The position numbers were made by a program, and so were the translations under genes. Under the pieces are notes generated by a model. That model saw only the letters and a program-made list of their open reading frames with translations, did no database searches and was not told the DNA's origin. This document shows, piece after piece, positions 6,152 through 6,249 of a stretch of 6,249 bases of DNA; within the stretch, counting starts at the first letter, position 1; every line of letters starts with the position of its first letter. Origin of the DNA: Planctomycetota bacterium (GTDB lineage: Bacteria > Planctomycetota > DG-23 > SLPQ01); contig JAGHCE010000180.1 in assembly GCA_021160625.1 (NCBI GenBank), forward strand, positions 1 through 6,249. Direction: 5' to 3'.

Positions 6152-6249
6152 TTTATGGAGCTGATAGAAAGTAGTTATGTAGGGCTGATGGCGGCCCCCG
6201 CGGGGGCCGCCATCAGCCCTACATAACTACTTTCTATCAGCTCCATAAA
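6152..6249. repeat. Perfect 98-bp palindrome with no spacer at the window end
   Basis: The left arm 6152-6200 is the exact reverse complement of the right arm 6201-6249, 49 bp each, with the axis between 6200 and 6201 (CCCCCG|CGGGGG). The palindrome stops exactly at the last base, so its true extent is unknown. The inner part (about 6179-6222, GTAGGGCTGATGGCGG and its complement) looks like another GC-rich repeat hairpin, while the outer 27 bp are AT-richer. It may be a biological inverted repeat or an assembly fold-back. Confidence 0.9.

Larger units (their letters stand above)
5747..6249. other. Gene-free region with clustered hairpins
   Basis: No frame here has a supported start together with protein-like composition. 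From 5747 to about 5940 I see only the HAD leader and a weak 6-bp hairpin (5880-5885 with 5893-5898). From about 5940 to the end the DNA is a chain of inverted repeats: 5947-5962 (GCGGA/TCCGC around a TATAAT), 5962-5985, repeat copy B, 6121-6140 and the terminal palindrome. The density suggests an intergenic repeat cluster. Confidence 0.7.

Noticed and set aside
5920..6174. 84-residue plus-strand frame, and a 74-residue minus-strand frame at 5915-6139
   Set aside because: Both run through repeat copy B and other hairpins, lack ribosome binding sites, and owe their length to GC-rich composition.
6119..6226. 35-codon frame ATG at 6119 to TAA at 6224
   Set aside because: It passes through the axis of the terminal palindrome, which may be an artefact, and has no Shine-Dalgarno despite an upstream TATAAA.

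Overview
This is a G+C-rich bacterial window, probably one end of a contig from an uncultivated lineage. The best guess is a Planctomycetota-like or neighbouring candidate phylum. The guess rests on a DUF4175-like giant membrane protein, a UVR-motif protein with a 'DLDDILKGWDYDP' type N-terminus, and intergenic hairpin repeats of a kind common in such genomes. There is no rRNA, tRNA or marker gene to confirm it.

Layout. (1) Positions 1-2283, minus strand: a large membrane-anchored protein of DUF4175 type, still open at the left edge, so its C-terminus is outside the window. It has three N-terminal membrane segments, an extracytoplasmic beta-rich region and a long Gly/Ser/Ala-rich tail. (2) Positions 2284-2596: a divergent intergenic region holding a three-hairpin repeat (copy A) and a sigma70-like promoter facing right. 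(3) Positions 2597-3370, plus strand: a UVR (UvrB/UvrC) motif protein. (4) Positions 3424-5094, plus strand: a homologue of apolipoprotein N-acyltransferase (Lnt) whose Lys and Cys catalytic positions appear replaced by Arg and Ser. It probably shares a transcript with the UVR gene. (5) Positions 5156-5746, minus strand: a HAD-superfamily phosphatase, convergent with the Lnt-like gene. (6) Positions 5747-6249: about 500 bases without a convincing gene. They hold a second copy (B) of the hairpin repeat, two more small hairpins and, at the very end, a perfect 98-bp palindrome with no spacer.

How the genes work together: no single pathway links all four. The DUF4175-like protein and the Lnt-like protein both belong to the cell envelope; the HAD phosphatase and the UVR protein look cytoplasmic. 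The start codons of the DUF4175-like, Lnt-like and HAD genes are each supported by a well-placed Shine-Dalgarno sequence, and two of them are non-ATG (GTG, TTG). The most notable items are the apparently catalytically altered Lnt homologue, the terminal palindrome (real fold-back or assembly boundary) and the dispersed hairpin repeat that carries or abuts the UVR promoter.
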